Shown: in pieces, positions 1 through 10,004 of the stretch | Position numbering within the stretch: the stretch's first letter is position 1 | Layout of the letters: each line of letters opens with the position of its first letter | Source: Richelia sp. CSU_2_1 | GTDB taxonomy: Bacteria > Cyanobacteriota > Cyanobacteriia > Cyanobacteriales > Microcoleaceae | Direction: 5' to 3' | NCBI GenBank assembly: GCA_012034575.1 | Contig: JAAUPF010000018.1 | Span: forward strand, 1 to 56,870 | Length of the DNA: 56,870 nt | The notes under the pieces: model-generated | Told to the model about the DNA's origin: nothing | The model's database searches: none | What the model saw: only the letters and a program-made list of their open reading frames with translations | Translations under genes and position numbers: made by a program

Positions 1-256
1 ATTCGGGAAACTGTTCTTTGGCTCGGGTTAATGCGCCTGCTTGTTCGTAATAATTAGGGTAAGGCGCATCAACGGGTGTAATGTATTCGGAAACGATGGA
101 ACAAGCGTTAACAGAACACTTGCGAGAATTTAGCCAATCCTTGCGTTCCCGCAAGGCAAAGTTCCATACTTTCCGGCACAGGGTTAACGTGTGTTCGATA
201 AGCTGGACTTGTTCTTTGGTTGGATTGGCTTTGTACTCGTAGGTTAAAGTTAACAC
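1..256 (-). CDS. tnpB: TnpB-type IS200/IS605 protein, N-terminal part (runs off the left edge)
   Basis: The minus strand from a GTG at 256-254 is open for 85 codons to the window edge. The start is supported by a GGAG at 267-270, about 10 bases upstream. The peptide begins VLTLTYEYKANPTKEQ and continues through LCRKVWNFALRERKDW and a Cys-containing stretch. That is the helix-turn-helix N-terminus of TnpB proteins, the RNA-guided nucleases carried by IS200/IS605 elements (family knowledge). The catalytic RuvC and zinc-finger parts lie outside the window, so intactness cannot be judged. It differs clearly from the TnpB fragment at the right edge, so the two are separate elements. No tnpA is visible. 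Confidence 0.8.
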   Translation of the reverse strand, partial: MLTLTYEYKANPTKEQVQLIEHTLTLCRKVWNFALRERKDWLNSRKCSVNACSIVSEYITPVDAPYPNYYEQAGALTRAKEQFPE

Positions 257-793
257 TGTTTGCTATCTCCTACCTTATCATAGCAACTATGATAGAGATA
301 TTCCAAAAAAGATAAACGACGGGTTAAAACCCGTCGGGTCGTTTTTCATCCCCTCCTTAAAAGGTAGGGGTTCTCAAACTTCCGTTAATTTTTGATAGGA
401 GTCCTTTAACTTCGATCTTCGATGCCAATGCGAACTCCTGTAAACCCGCCCCGCCCCTTCGATAGATGGCGATCGATCTGTTAGGTGGTGGCGGTTTTTT
501 AGTTGGTAAATTATTCGATCGCCCGCGATCTTGAATGTTCGTAGTGATGACTAAAGTCTTTCATAAAATTAAGATTAAGGTCTTCAATACGAAGCATTTT
601 TATGATAGTTATCCGATCGGGCACGATATTAGGAAATGATAATCGCTCAAAATGTAAAAAAGTCTCGAATTTTTGAAAAAAAATGATGTCAAATCAAAAA
701 ATTAAAATCAAAAATTAAAAATCAAAAATCTAATTGGTTGGGGTAGAATTAATAAAGTCGATCGCCAATAAGATTTAGCATAAGGATATTGGT
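257..793. other. Gene-free stretch between tnpB fragment and next gene
   Basis: No convincing ORF. It holds a hairpin at 318-335, a degenerate copy of a dispersed 'TTTGTAGTGAGGACT' type repeat near 530-558 (also seen at 13354 and 53184), and an A/T-rich part at 690-735 made of drifting 'aatcaaaaatt' units. The left part may include the left end of the IS200/IS605 element. Confidence 0.6.
313..345. terminator. Terminator-like hairpin
   Basis: Perfect 8-bp arms GACGGGTT (318-325) and AACCCGTC (328-335) with a 2-base loop, followed after a few bases by a T-run (340-345). It could be an intrinsic terminator on the plus strand or a subterminal hairpin of the IS200/IS605 element that starts at 256. 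Confidence 0.4.
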
Positions 794-1210
794 ATGGAAA
801 GAGGTTTAATGTGGCTGCCACTACTGGCAATTTTTATTTCTCTGGCTTGGGCGGGATGGAACGAGTATCAAAAACTGGAAGCTTATCGCGCTTGGGCGGA
901 GAAATTCGATCGCGCAAAATACGATATTTATGCTGTACTCGCTCAACAAGGAGATAATTTAACTTGGGGAAAACCTACTCGATCGGGTCCGGTGAATTTG
1001 CAAACATTTTCGTTAAAAAACGTACAGTCGTTGCGGCTGTTAGTTAACGGCGCTGTGGTAGATTTAGAAAATCCGCCGAATTCAGGAAGTGCGATCGCCC
1101 TAGAATTTTTGTTAAAAGATGCTGCTGCGGTGCAAGTTCCGTTTACAGAAGTTGCTCTGGCTGCTCAATGGGGAAAGCACTTGCAACAGGAATTGCAGCG
1201 TTTCCTCTAA
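794..1210 (+). CDS. Small membrane-anchored conserved cyanobacterial protein
   Basis: 138 residues. A short N-terminus (MERGLMW) is followed by one hydrophobic segment at residues 6-22, then a soluble domain of mixed polarity that would lie outside the membrane or in the cytoplasm. The start is supported by AAGGA at 782-786, seven bases upstream. There is no signal-peptidase site I would trust, so it reads as an anchored protein. I do not recognise a named domain. It stands alone, 170 bases ahead of the pentapeptide gene on the same strand, and function is unknown. Confidence 0.7.
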   Translation: MERGLMWLPLLAIFISLAWAGWNEYQKLEAYRAWAEKFDRAKYDIYAVLAQQGDNLTWGKPTRSGPVNLQTFSLKNVQSLRLLVNGAVVDLENPPNSGSAIALEFLLKDAAAVQVPFTEVALAAQWGKHLQQELQRFL

Positions 1211-1381
1211 AATCAACGAATCAGCGCCATTGATATCGAGCTTACGCATCTCCTCCAATCAGCCGGGTTTTTTCGAGATTGACTGTTTTAAGCAAGTATA
1301 AAGGTTCAAAACCAGGCTTCTGACATTCCATGCCTAAGTCCCGATTATTTCTTTTCCTTCCCCAAACCCTTCCCCCTCCGA

Positions 1382-3106
1382 ATGCAAATACAGGAATTTT
1401 TACGGCGCTATCAACAGGGAGAGCGCAATTTTGCTCACATTGACCTCAGCGGTGCTAGTTTAAGCGGTGTCAACCTGCGAGAGATAGATTTAACTGGCGC
1501 TAATTTGACAGGTGCAAATTTAAGCTGGTCTTTTTTGGGCAATGCTAAGTTAATGGGGGCTTGTTTGCGGCGCGCGGATTTGCGCAATGCGGCGCTAGCT
1601 GGGGCGAATCTGGAACAGTCAAATTTGAGCGGCGCAAATCTGGCGAAAGCGGATTTGCGCCTTGCTTGTTTGCAAGCAGCAGATTTGAATTGGGCGGCAC
1701 TTCCAGAGGCGGATTTGGGGGGTGCGGATTTGCAAAGAGTTAAATCAGACCAGATTAATTTGGAAAGAGCTAAACTTGATGGGGCGAAGTTAATGGCTGC
1801 CGAATTAATGGAGGCAAATCTCAACCGCGCCAGTCTTGTCGGTGCGAATTTAACGGGTGCTATTTTGCGGGAAGCGCATTTGGTGGAAGCGAATTTGCGC
1901 GAAGCAATTTTAATCGGTGCCAACTTGATTGAAGCCGATTTAAATGGCGCTCAAATGCGATCGGCAAATTTAGCTGAAGCGGATTTGCACCGGGCGGTAT
2001 TGGCGGGGGTAGATTTAACTGAGGCCGTGCTGGATAGCGCCGATTTGAGCCGATCGAATCTTTCTGGTTCTTACCTGTTGAAAGCCAGTTTTAAAAAGGC
2101 GCATTTGCTGCGATCGAACTTGCAAGGAGCGTATTTACTGCGGGCAGATTTGAGCGAAGCTAATTTGCGCGGTGCCGATTTGCGCAAGGCCGATTTGAGC
2201 GGTGCTTATTTGATGGATGCGATGTTGGGCGAGGCGGATTTAAGAGATGCTTGTCTGATCGAGTGCCATTTAATTCGGGCGAATTTAGAGGGGGCGCAGC
2301 TTACGGGTTGCTGCATTCAAAATTGGCAAATTCAAGATGCCGATTTGTCTAAAGTTGATTGCCGCTACGTATTTGTAAATTTTGATTATACTGCAAAAAT
2401 TCCGGCAAACCGCCGCCCGGTCGATCGAGATTTTGAGTCGGGCGAATTGGGGAGGCAGCATCAAGATGAGAGTTCAATTATCGAAGTATGTTTTGCTGCT
2501 GTTCCCAATTGGGAAGCTTTGGTTTTTACGGTGACAGGTGTGGAGTTGGAAAGCTGCGAATTAAAGTTAAAAATTCAGTTTTTTGAATCAACTGGAGAAC
2601 AGCATTTATTGCGTTTGAGTGCCAACCGTTTGGTGAACTGCCGGATTTTGAGCGCTCGGATTTTGGAGCTTTATCCAAATATGTTAGCAAAGGTTTTAAG
2701 CAAGCGTTCCAAAATTTTGGGTTTGCTAGATTTGGTTGTTGCTAGTAACGGTGCAGAACCAGCAGAGTCGCAGCAGCCTGCGGTGCCGAGTCACCAGGAA
2801 GTATTGCAGAGAAGGCAGGTAATCTACCAGCAACTGGTGAAGCAAATTTCGTTGATTTTGATGTCTCAAACGCCGGATAAATTCACTGACAGCGTGCAGC
2901 GGCTGCTCGATTATTTGCATCAGCAAGGTATCTCGACGGAGGAGATCCAAAGGAAGATTATCGGGCAAACGATCGCCCAGAGGGCGAAGCAAGATCTGGG
3001 TTTTCGAGAACAGTTATTGAGGTGGGAAAAAACGGCGTCCGATCGAGTTCGCTGTTCGGTAATGGGGGAAGCGGTGCGGTTGGCGATCGCACTTTTGTGG
3101 GATTGA
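1382..3106 (+). CDS. Pentapeptide-repeat protein with unknown C-terminal domain
   Basis: 574 residues. From about residue 20 to 320 the chain is a nearly continuous run of A(D/N)LXX pentapeptides (for example ADLRK, ANLSG, ANLRE), which fold as a right-handed four-sided beta helix. An N-terminal motif of the type EFLRRYQQGERNF is common in cyanobacterial members. Residues about 350-574 are not repetitive: a mixed alpha/beta part followed by helical sequence ending in ALLWD. No signal peptide or membrane segment is seen, so a cytoplasmic scaffold or adaptor is likely (inference). No clear Shine-Dalgarno site precedes the ATG, and the stretch 1211-1381 shows no other gene. The reverse-strand open frame over the repeats is a shadow of their codon bias. 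Confidence 0.9.
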   Translation: MQIQEFLRRYQQGERNFAHIDLSGASLSGVNLREIDLTGANLTGANLSWSFLGNAKLMGACLRRADLRNAALAGANLEQSNLSGANLAKADLRLACLQAADLNWAALPEADLGGADLQRVKSDQINLERAKLDGAKLMAAELMEANLNRASLVGANLTGAILREAHLVEANLREAILIGANLIEADLNGAQMRSANLAEADLHRAVLAGVDLTEAVLDSADLSRSNLSGSYLLKASFKKAHLLRSNLQGAYLLRADLSEANLRGADLRKADLSGAYLMDAMLGEADLRDACLIECHLIRANLEGAQLTGCCIQNWQIQDADLSKVDCRYVFVNFDYTAKIPANRRPVDRDFESGELGRQHQDESSIIEVCFAAVPNWEALVFTVTGVELESCELKLKIQFFESTGEQHLLRLSANRLVNCRILSARILELYPNMLAKVLSKRSKILGLLDLVVASNGAEPAESQQPAVPSHQEVLQRRQVIYQQLVKQISLILMSQTPDKFTDSVQRLLDYLHQQGISTEEIQRKIIGQTIAQRAKQDLGFREQLLRWEKTASDRVRCSVMGEAVRLAIALLWD

Positions 3107-3211
3107 ATCGCCACAAAATTGCCGCGAATATTGTGTAAAACTACTTTTTGCATAAGTCCTCTAATAGTGTTTCAAACTACTTTTTGTGTAAGTCCCGCTT
3201 CTATTTTTCCT

Positions 3212-6200
3212 TCAAATTTCTTCACGCCGATCGAACAGCGATGCAGGTAAAATAGCAGTAAAAGTAGAACCTCGATCGACCTCGCTTTCAATCTCAATAT
3301 CGCCACCCATCATCTGACATAAACGCTGGCTGATACTCAATCCCAAACCGGTGCCGCCGTACCTGCGAGTAGTTGAATTGTCGGCTTGAGTAAAAGGTTG
3401 AAACAAATTTTGCTGCTGTTCTTCGGTCATGCCGATGCCAGTATCGGCAACTCGGAATATGAGAAATTCTGCATCCAAAATTATAATTTGCGGAGCAGTC
3501 GGTTGATACTTATTTTTTAATTCTTCACTGTTAACTTTTTCCACAGAAAGTACGATCGTCCCTGCGGAACAAAATTTAGCAGCATTGCTGAGTAAATTGT
3601 AAAGTACCTGCTGCACTTTCACCCGATCGCCCCGCATCGTGCCAGCCCGATCGGACATAATTACTTGTAATGTATTGTGGTTTTTCTCGATTAGCGGTCT
3701 CACTGTAACTGTAACTTCTTCGATCGAACTCGCTACCTCAAAACTTTCAAGGTAAATTTCCATCTTGTCAGCTTCAATTTTGGAAATATCGAGAATGTCG
3801 CTAATTAAGCGCAACAAATGTATTCCCGCAGTGTGAATGTTCTCTAAATCTGAAACCATCTCCGAAGAACCCAACTCTTGGGCTTCTTCCACCAGCATCT
3901 CGCTGTAGCCGATAATCGCATTTAAAGGAGTGCGCAACTCGTGACTCATGTTTGCCAAAAAAGCACTTTTGGCACGGTTGGCAAGTTCGGCGGCTTCTTT
4001 GGCCGCCAGCCACGCTTCCTCGGCATTTTTGCGTTCGGTGATATCCCGCAGGGTAGCTACTACCGCTTCAACTCTACCGTCTGTGGCGCAAACCGGGCTG
4101 AGAATGTACTCGTAGTCCCGCGTTCCCCAAGTGGCGGTGGGAACGATGACTTCACCCTTGGCAGGTTCGCCGCTGACAAATATGCTGTCACACTGTTTGT
4201 GAACCCGTTCCATAATTCGCGCGGGCCAGCCCAATTGCCGCCAGGTTTTGCCAACCATTTCTCTAGGATTCATGCCGGCTGCTTGGGCGGCGGTGCGACT
4301 GACATAAGTGTACCTTCCCGATCGATCGACGAGAAAAATTAAGTCTAAAGAAGCGCCGAGAATGCCATCAACGGTTCTGGCGTGCCTTGCTACTTGGGCG
4401 GTCATTTGCCTGACGGTGATGGCACCCCGGACTCGGGCGGCAAGCTCGAATTGCAGCAGTTCGTTGGCTTGTCTCAGGAATTGAGTGCGTTCTTCGACTT
4501 CTATTTCTAACTGCGCTTTGGCTTTTTTTAGGGTAAGTTCGGCAACTTTTAGATCGCTCACATCCGTAGAAATCGTACCGACTGCATAAGCTATTCCTTG
4601 GGAGTTGCAGAGGGGAAATTTCAGGGAAATATACGTGTGTTGCCCGTCATCTTGAGGGATGACTTCTTCGATGCTTAATGGCGAGCAAGTTTGCAGGACT
4701 GCGAGGTCATTTTCGCGCAAGGTTGCTGCTTTATCTTGAGGAAAAATATCGCTGTCTGTTTTGCCTGCTATTTGGGCTTTGGGAATGTGAAACAGATTTT
4801 CAAAATGGCGGTTGATTAGCAAGTATTTGCCGTCGATATCTTTAATAGAAATTACGGCTGTTGAGTAGTCTAAAATTGCTTGCAGCAGTGCTTCGCTCTG
4901 TTGGAGGGCTGTTTGAGCCTGTTGGCGATCGCTGATTTCTCGCTGCAATTCTGAGGCTAGCCGATTTAAGTCTTGCCAAGCTTCCTGAACTTGATTTAGA
5001 GCGATCGAATTTTTTTCGATGTTGCTCGATCGCTGGTTTGAGATTAAGTTCTCTTGCCTTTCTAAGGCAGATAAAATCAAGGGATTATGAGAATTATTTA
5101 CCCAAAGATCGCCGAGTGTTTCTTGCTGTAAATCGCTCTCTTCTGGACTGGATAAAATCGGTTTGTCTGGGGATAATACCTGCGGTTCGATCGCATTTTC
5201 TCTATCGGAACTTCCATCGACATTCAAGGATATTTGCTGCGATCGGGAGTCAGTTAAACTCGTTTCAGAGTTGGTGGATTTGGCACTCGATCGGGCGATT
5301 GCTGCTGCCACAACGATCGGTCCGGCCGCACCTGTTGCATAGATTACCAACAGCAGCAACCAGTTATTAGCTAGCAAGGTTGCGCCTGCTGTTTCCGGCA
5401 TTCCGCGCACTAAAATTGCTGCGGGTTTTCCCGCTGAATCGTGCAAAGATTTAGCGGCTGCGGTGTAAGTTTGGGTGGTGGTTTTTACCCGCCCGACAAC
5501 AGGTTTTTCAGGGGTAGTGAGTGCTGTTTTCAGGAGTGCTAAATTGCTGGGCGAGCGATCGGGAATATCTGCGTTTGCGGTGCGGGATGCGGTTCGATCG
5601 ACCTTTGGGCTGTTGGCTGTTTGGGATGCTGCTAGCTTAAAATTGCCGTCGGATGCTGCTGTATAAATAGCCGCGTATCCGCCAGCCATTGGATTGATGT
5701 TTTTGCTGGTAAGGAAAGAGGTATTGCTAACAATTTCTTCTAAAATTACGACACCAATTGTCGCCCGATCTTTCGCATCTTGAATCGGAACTGCTGCGCT
5801 GCGGACGAGGATATTTTCATCTGTCACTCCCGGTAGCAAAGATTGCCATTGTTTCTGAAGTTTTGTTTTAGCAATAATTTCGCTAGTTTGTCGGGATTCT
5901 CCCGTTGCTAATATCTGTTGAATTTGCGAGAAATTATTGATTTTAAATTTGCTACTATGGTTGGGATAGCCAACAATTATTTCTCCATCTTTTCCGACTA
6001 ATGTAGCGAAATCTGCAGTTCGATATTTGACTGTATTTTCAAGAGTTTTCTTAGCTAATTTACGTAATTTAGATAGTTGTTTATTTTTTTTATTATCTGC
6101 GATCGAGCGAGCTAGTTGCTGAATTTCGGAGGAATTTTGCAAGCTAAAAGCAGCGCGATCGAGTTGCAAATTGTAGTTAATTTCGCTAACTGCTAGTTCG

Positions 6201-6349
6201 GCTTTAGCGTATTTGTGCGATTGGCTAACTCCTGCGGTCACGATCGACCAAAATACTGCTGTTGCCATGCCAATCGGCAAAATAATTTGCAAGGCTACCA
6301 GCACGATTAGCTGTTTGCGAGTGACTGACAATTTGTAGGTGCACGGCAT
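3212..6349 (-). CDS. Membrane sensor histidine kinase with two PAS domains
   Basis: 1045 residues. A hydrophobic segment at about residues 13-35 and another at about 328-350 bracket an extracytoplasmic sensor region (Cache-like, inferred from layout). Next come a coiled-coil, PAS 1 (about 485-600), a second coiled coil, PAS 2 (about 660-780), and the transmitter. The phosphoacceptor is His803 in [10 protein letters not shown]. The ATPase domain has an N-box ([14 protein letters not shown]), G1 (VADTGIGM) and G2 (GGTGLGLS, near 1000). No receiver domain follows, and no response regulator lies next to it, so it is an orphan sensor signalling to an unlinked partner. The start is followed at once by the membrane segment. 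The region upstream holds heptamer repeats rather than a clear promoter. Confidence 0.93.
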   Translation of the reverse strand: MPCTYKLSVTRKQLIVLVALQIILPIGMATAVFWSIVTAGVSQSHKYAKAELAVSEINYNLQLDRAAFSLQNSSEIQQLARSIADNKKNKQLSKLRKLAKKTLENTVKYRTADFATLVGKDGEIIVGYPNHSSKFKINNFSQIQQILATGESRQTSEIIAKTKLQKQWQSLLPGVTDENILVRSAAVPIQDAKDRATIGVVILEEIVSNTSFLTSKNINPMAGGYAAIYTAASDGNFKLAASQTANSPKVDRTASRTANADIPDRSPSNLALLKTALTTPEKPVVGRVKTTTQTYTAAAKSLHDSAGKPAAILVRGMPETAGATLLANNWLLLLVIYATGAAGPIVVAAAIARSSAKSTNSETSLTDSRSQQISLNVDGSSDRENAIEPQVLSPDKPILSSPEESDLQQETLGDLWVNNSHNPLILSALERQENLISNQRSSNIEKNSIALNQVQEAWQDLNRLASELQREISDRQQAQTALQQSEALLQAILDYSTAVISIKDIDGKYLLINRHFENLFHIPKAQIAGKTDSDIFPQDKAATLRENDLAVLQTCSPLSIEEVIPQDDGQHTYISLKFPLCNSQGIAYAVGTISTDVSDLKVAELTLKKAKAQLEIEVEERTQFLRQANELLQFELAARVRGAITVRQMTAQVARHARTVDGILGASLDLIFLVDRSGRYTYVSRTAAQAAGMNPREMVGKTWRQLGWPARIMERVHKQCDSIFVSGEPAKGEVIVPTATWGTRDYEYILSPVCATDGRVEAVVATLRDITERKNAEEAWLAAKEAAELANRAKSAFLANMSHELRTPLNAIIGYSEMLVEEAQELGSSEMVSDLENIHTAGIHLLRLISDILDISKIEADKMEIYLESFEVASSIEEVTVTVRPLIEKNHNTLQVIMSDRAGTMRGDRVKVQQVLYNLLSNAAKFCSAGTIVLSVEKVNSEELKNKYQPTAPQIIILDAEFLIFRVADTGIGMTEEQQQNLFQPFTQADNSTTRRYGGTGLGLSISQRLCQMMGGDIEIESEVDRGSTFTAILPASLFDRREEI

Positions 6350-6383
6350 GAAATTTGCTCTAGAAAAGAAGGAAAAAAAAGAG

Positions 6384-6418
6384 TTGACAGTTGACAGTTG
6401 ACAGTTGACAGTTGACAG
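6384..6418. repeat. Heptamer array TTGACAG x5
   Basis: Five exact tandem copies of TTGACAG, followed by a variant TTGAGAG. It lies directly upstream of the sensor kinase gene, so any leader of that gene would cross it. The same unit recurs at 7930 and, on the other strand, at 21291. Confidence 0.9.
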
Positions 6419-6550
6419 TTGAGAGTCGATCGGGAGTAGGGGCGAAGCGAAGCGGAGGGGATGCCCCCGCGCTCGCCCTGAGTTTGGAGTTTTGAATTAA
6501 GAGATGTCAATACTCACAACTCACGCATTCACAACTCAAAACTATTTAAA

Positions 6551-6578
6551 ATTACCAATTACCAATTACCAATTACCA
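6551..6578. repeat. Heptamer array ATTACCA x4
   Basis: Four tandem ATTACCA units in the 434-base gap between the sensor kinase and the aldo/keto reductase. The rest of that gap holds other 7-base variants (6480-6540) and a weak hairpin with GCAC/GTGC arms and a T-run (6671-6692) that may act as a terminator. Confidence 0.85.
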
Positions 6579-6783
6579 AGGTGTACCTCATCAGATAAGA
6601 CAGGCTATATTTAGTTATTTTCATCTGCTGCCCGCTGTTAATTAATGTCTGTTAGTCGCTGACATACTTAAAGGCACGGGTGCTTTTTTATTTGATTTTT
6701 CCGTAAATTCACTCGAAACAGAGTTTAGCGCAATTGTGCGAAGACCGAAAGATCGCCGATCGCTATTTTTAGTGTTTGCCGTG

Positions 6784-7914
6784 TCAATCCCACAGCCGCC
6801 TGCCCGCTTTACCACCCAGTCGCTGGTGAGTATCTTTCAGTAGGGCGGGGATGTCTAGGTGTTCGGGACACCGGGGCAGACAGTCGCCGCATTCAGTGCA
6901 GCGGTTGCCTTTGCTGCCGGGAAACCAGTGTCCGGCATTTTCAAACATGGCATAGCGGTATTTGCCAAAGTCAGTCATGTCACAGCCCGCAGCGAGATTG
7001 CGCAGCCGCAATACTTCGGGAATGTTGATGTTTTCCGGGCAGGGCAAACAAGCCCAGCACTGGCTGCACTTGTCTGTTCCTAGAGTACCTGCAATCCGAG
7101 ATTCTAGACGATCGAACGCTGCAATTTCGGCAGCAGTTAAGGGAAAATCGCGATCGCAGCTTTTCAGCGGCTGCTCTAATTCTGTCGGGTTGGCAGGTCC
7201 CACGCTTAAGGTCGTGATTCTAGTATCACTCAGTAAAAACCGGTAGTTCAGCTCTAGAGGCGTAAAAGGCAGGCACAATTGTTCGAGGGTTGCGGGCGGA
7301 TTGTACAATTGCCCCCCTTTGTCTGCCGGGGAAATGATGAAAACGCCCATGTCTTTGTGGCTGGCGAGTTCGATCGCCGGGGCATTGCGCTGAAAAAAAT
7401 AGTAGTAATGCAGGTTGACAAATTCAAATAAATCTGTATCGATCGCTGCCAAAATTAAATCTAAGGGCCCGTGAGTGGAGAAACCAACATGGCGAATCCT
7501 GCCATCGGCAACAGCTTTTTGCACGCCGGCCATGCAGCCTGCGGGCGATCGCACCCACTCTAAATGCTCCCAAACATTCAAGCCGTGAATTGCCAGACAG
7601 TCGATATAATCCAAATTCAGGCTGGTGAGAGACTCGTCTATACAGCGCTCCATTGCAGCCTGGGAGGGCATTGGGGGAATTTTGGTCGTGATGTGCAAGC
7701 GCGATCGAGCAACGGGCAATCCGGACGCCAGCGCCGCCCCGAGATATTCCTCGCTGCAACCGTAACCCGAGGCTGTTTCTAAATGATTGATTCCCTCAGA
7801 TACAGCGCGCCGTACAATCTGGCAAGCGTTTTCTTCAGAAGCCAAATAGCGCATCGTTCCCAAAGAAAACACGGACAGTTGCAGGTTGGTTTTCCCAAAC
7901 CTTCGATAGCGCAT
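6784..7914 (-). CDS. Aldo/keto reductase with C-terminal 4Fe-4S ferredoxin domain
   Basis: 376 residues from the ATG at 7914. The aldo/keto reductase barrel starts MRYRRFGKTNLQLSVFSLGT and carries the family's ETASGYG (catalytic Tyr) and an HGL strand. After about residue 290 there are two Cys clusters, CSQCWACLPCP and CTECGDCLPRCP, typical of bound Fe-S centres. This makes it one of the widespread aldo/keto reductase-ferredoxin fusions; the substrate is unknown. The frame stays open upstream to 8040, but that extension is only translated heptamer repeat (NCQLSTV), so I place the start at 7914. No good Shine-Dalgarno is seen; the array at 7930-7971 would form the leader. Confidence 0.9.
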   Translation of the reverse strand: MRYRRFGKTNLQLSVFSLGTMRYLASEENACQIVRRAVSEGINHLETASGYGCSEEYLGAALASGLPVARSRLHITTKIPPMPSQAAMERCIDESLTSLNLDYIDCLAIHGLNVWEHLEWVRSPAGCMAGVQKAVADGRIRHVGFSTHGPLDLILAAIDTDLFEFVNLHYYYFFQRNAPAIELASHKDMGVFIISPADKGGQLYNPPATLEQLCLPFTPLELNYRFLLSDTRITTLSVGPANPTELEQPLKSCDRDFPLTAAEIAAFDRLESRIAGTLGTDKCSQCWACLPCPENINIPEVLRLRNLAAGCDMTDFGKYRYAMFENAGHWFPGSKGNRCTECGDCLPRCPEHLDIPALLKDTHQRLGGKAGRRLWD

Positions 7915-7929
7915 AAATTCAGCAAGCAG

Positions 7930-7971
7930 TTGACAGTTGACAGTTGACAGTTGACAGTTGGGAATTGGGAA
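7930..7971. repeat. Heptamer array TTGACAG x4 plus TTGGGAA x2
   Basis: Four TTGACAG units followed by two TTGGGAA units, beginning 16 bases upstream of the aldo/keto reductase start codon. Further 7-base variants of the 'gagtttt/caaaact' type continue to about 8050. The array is open in the reading frame of the downstream gene. Confidence 0.9.
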
Positions 7972-8091
7972 TTGGTAAGGAGTTTTGAATTTTGAGTTTT
8001 TGAGTTTTGAGTTAAAGACAGTTCTTAATTCAAAACTCAAAACTTAGAACTTAAAACTTCCCCTCTCCCCCTCTCCCACTCCCGCAAGCTT

Positions 8092-8598
8092 TCACGATGT
8101 TTCTTCCGGACTGAAGCCGCTTCTTTTGATCAAATCCTCTGGGCGCAAGTTGGAGATAAATTCCCGAAAAGCTCTGCGTTCTGCTTCGTCAGCATCTCGA
8201 TCGACCGGTATCGAAGCATCGGCGATGACTTCTTCCATCACCCAAATCGGGCTGTTTGTACGTAGGGCTAGGGCGATCGCATCGCTCGGTCGCGCGTCGA
8301 TCTCTTTTTTAACTTCTCCCTGTCGGACGATCAGTACAGCATAGAAGGTATTATCTTGCAGCGAATGAATAATTATTCGCTCCAAAGAGACATTCCAAGC
8401 CTCGAAGAAATTGACCATCAGATCGTGAGTTAAAGGTCTGGGAGGCTTGTGGTTTTCCAGAGCGCTGATAATAGCTTTTGCCTGTTCCTGACCGATATAA
8501 ATAGGCAAAGCGCGTCGCTCTGTAGCATCTCTTAAAAGAACAATCGGGCTGCGCGTGGCTGCATCTAAGGCAATTCCAGCGACTTTCATTTCAATCAT
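8092..8598 (-). CDS. Bifunctional nuclease family protein (DUF151)
   Basis: 168 residues, starting MIEMKVAGIALD, with the family signature of the BFN/DUF151 fold: PIVLLRD, LPIYIGQEQA, HDLM, IDARPSDAIALALR. Proteins of this family have been described as nucleases in plants and mycobacteria, and the fold is universal in cyanobacteria with a generally undefined role. A C-terminal UVR-like tail as in some bacterial members is not evident; the end is an acidic/helical tail (RRAFREFISNLRPEDL). Met4 is an alternative start. It is transcribed away from riboflavin synthase, with an IS-end-like remnant in between. Confidence 0.9.
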   Translation of the reverse strand: MIEMKVAGIALDAATRSPIVLLRDATERRALPIYIGQEQAKAIISALENHKPPRPLTHDLMVNFFEAWNVSLERIIIHSLQDNTFYAVLIVRQGEVKKEIDARPSDAIALALRTNSPIWVMEEVIADASIPVDRDADEAERRAFREFISNLRPEDLIKRSGFSPEETS

Positions 8599-8633
8599 CA
8601 GATAAGCCTCATAGAATACTGTAAGGCGGTGAA

Positions 8634-8815
8634 GGAGCTGAACTTGACACTCACCGCACGGAAGCGGGCGGTGATTCTTGGGCTGAATCCTGCCTCTACC
8701 AGCAATGCCAGTTTGGGTCTTACGGTTTCATGGAAGCGTCCGAAACATATCTCACGATCTGCCCCACTTATGGACTGCTCCCCAAGCGTAAATTTGGGTA
8801 TGCCCTACCCTATAT
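8634..8815. mobile_element. IS200/IS605-type end remnant with hairpin
   Basis: At 8653-8673 there is an imperfect hairpin (TCACCGC ... GCGGTGA arms) followed by GATTCTTG. The same hairpin and following bases occur at 49636-49665, and both stretches end in a 'TGCCCTA(C/T)CC...TATAT' block. Such stem-loops are typical of the ends of cyanobacterial IS200/IS605 elements and of their non-autonomous derivatives (family knowledge). No tnpA or tnpB coding sequence lies nearby, so this is a remnant or a passenger element in the 515-base gap between DUF151 and ribE. Confidence 0.45.
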
Positions 8816-9113
8816 AAAGATGACCTGGATCGGGGACTATAAAACAACTTTCAATTCCCAGTAAAATACAGACTCAGATAAAATTTAATGTTTCCTAGAG
8901 GGTAGGTTGACAGATCCATTATATGTCTCGATCTTCACGTGAATCCACAGCGGATCGGGTTAAAAATTATCTTCCCCAAGAATTGACATTCTCCCACCAC
9001 CAACCGCGTAGAATAACGAGCGCAGCATTAGATCGGGCCAGAAAAAGAAAAAAGCCGTTTGTTTGTGCCTGTGCTTTGATATCAGTAGGCCGATCGGATC
9101 GAGGAAATTTCTC

Positions 9114-9824
9114 ATGTTTACAGGACTGATACAAGCTCTCGGAAAGCTCAAACCGTTAGGAAACGACCAGTTTCAAATTTCCTGCAATTCCACCAACTCA
9201 CACCAAATTTTAAGTGATTTGGCGATCGGCGACAGCGTAGCGGTAGATGGCGTCTGTCTGACAGTAGTATCCGTTTTGCCGCAGGGATTTGTCGCCGTAG
9301 CTTCCCCGGAAACCCTCAACCGCACTACTCTCGGCAAAGTCCCCGACGCAGCAGTCAATTTAGAAACTTCCCTGCGTGCGGGTAGCAAGTTGGGGGGACA
9401 TTTCGTTACGGGACACGTAGATGCGATCGGCTGTTTGGCTGCGTCAACGCCCACCGCCAACGCTTGGGTAATGAGGTTTGCAGCGCCAGCGACCGCAAAT
9501 GCCCGATGGCAGCGCCAAGTTGCACCTTACATTGTTCCCAAAGGCAGTATTGCTGTCAACGGCATTAGTTTGACTGTGGCAGATTGCGATGCTGGCGGCA
9601 ATTGGTTTGAAGTTGCTGTAATTCCCCACAGTTTTTCGGAAACTAATCTTTGCTATTTGCAGCCGGGAAGTTTAGTTAATTTAGAAGCAGATATTTTAGG
9701 TAAATACGTAGCGAAATTTCTCCGGAGCGGCTCCCAGCAGATGCCTGAAACTTGGGAAGAAATTCCCGCTAACAGTTTGGGAGGAATTACACCAGAGTTT
9801 TTAGCAGAACACGGGTTTATTTAG
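9114..9824 (+). CDS. ribE: Riboflavin synthase, alpha subunit
   Basis: 236 residues from ATG 9114, preceded by GAGG at 9101-9104. It starts MFTGLIQALG, the usual start of this family. Two homologous lumazine-binding halves are visible, with paired motifs VDGVCLTVV (first) and VNGISLTVAD (second), plus the SLRAGSKLGGHFVTGHVD segment. It dismutates two 6,7-dimethyl-8-ribityllumazine molecules to riboflavin plus pyrimidinedione in the cytoplasm. An upstream in-frame start at 9063 would only add a non-conserved leader. The C-terminal 20 residues are slightly longer than in many bacteria. No FMN riboswitch-like structure is evident upstream. It ends 180 bases before a convergent gene. Confidence 0.95.
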   Translation: MFTGLIQALGKLKPLGNDQFQISCNSTNSHQILSDLAIGDSVAVDGVCLTVVSVLPQGFVAVASPETLNRTTLGKVPDAAVNLETSLRAGSKLGGHFVTGHVDAIGCLAASTPTANAWVMRFAAPATANARWQRQVAPYIVPKGSIAVNGISLTVADCDAGGNWFEVAVIPHSFSETNLCYLQPGSLVNLEADILGKYVAKFLRSGSQQMPETWEEIPANSLGGITPEFLAEHGFI

Positions 9825-10004
9825 CTGCTCCGATCGCGAGATTTACGACAATAAATAACAATAAATCAGCCTATAGCTCCAACTCAAGCCCGCTCAGTAC
9901 CTTGGATTCCATGCCGTATAAATCCTTCAGAACAAGTTTGACAGGAAGCCACGCTGCCATTCTCAAATTGCAAATCGCCAAGCGCAAATTTCCCATCGAA
10001 TAAA

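Noticed and set aside
1435..1923. Long reverse-strand ORF inside the pentapeptide gene
   Set aside because: It mirrors the repeated codons of the pentapeptides (ASRKFA, SAPLKF patterns); no independent start or conservation is visible.
8599..9113. FMN riboswitch ahead of riboflavin synthase
   Set aside because: None of the conserved FMN-element blocks is visible; the only structure is the IS-like hairpin.
8960..9151. Short minus-strand ORF over the ribE start
   Set aside because: Overlaps the clear ribosome-binding site and start of riboflavin synthase; composition is not protein-like.
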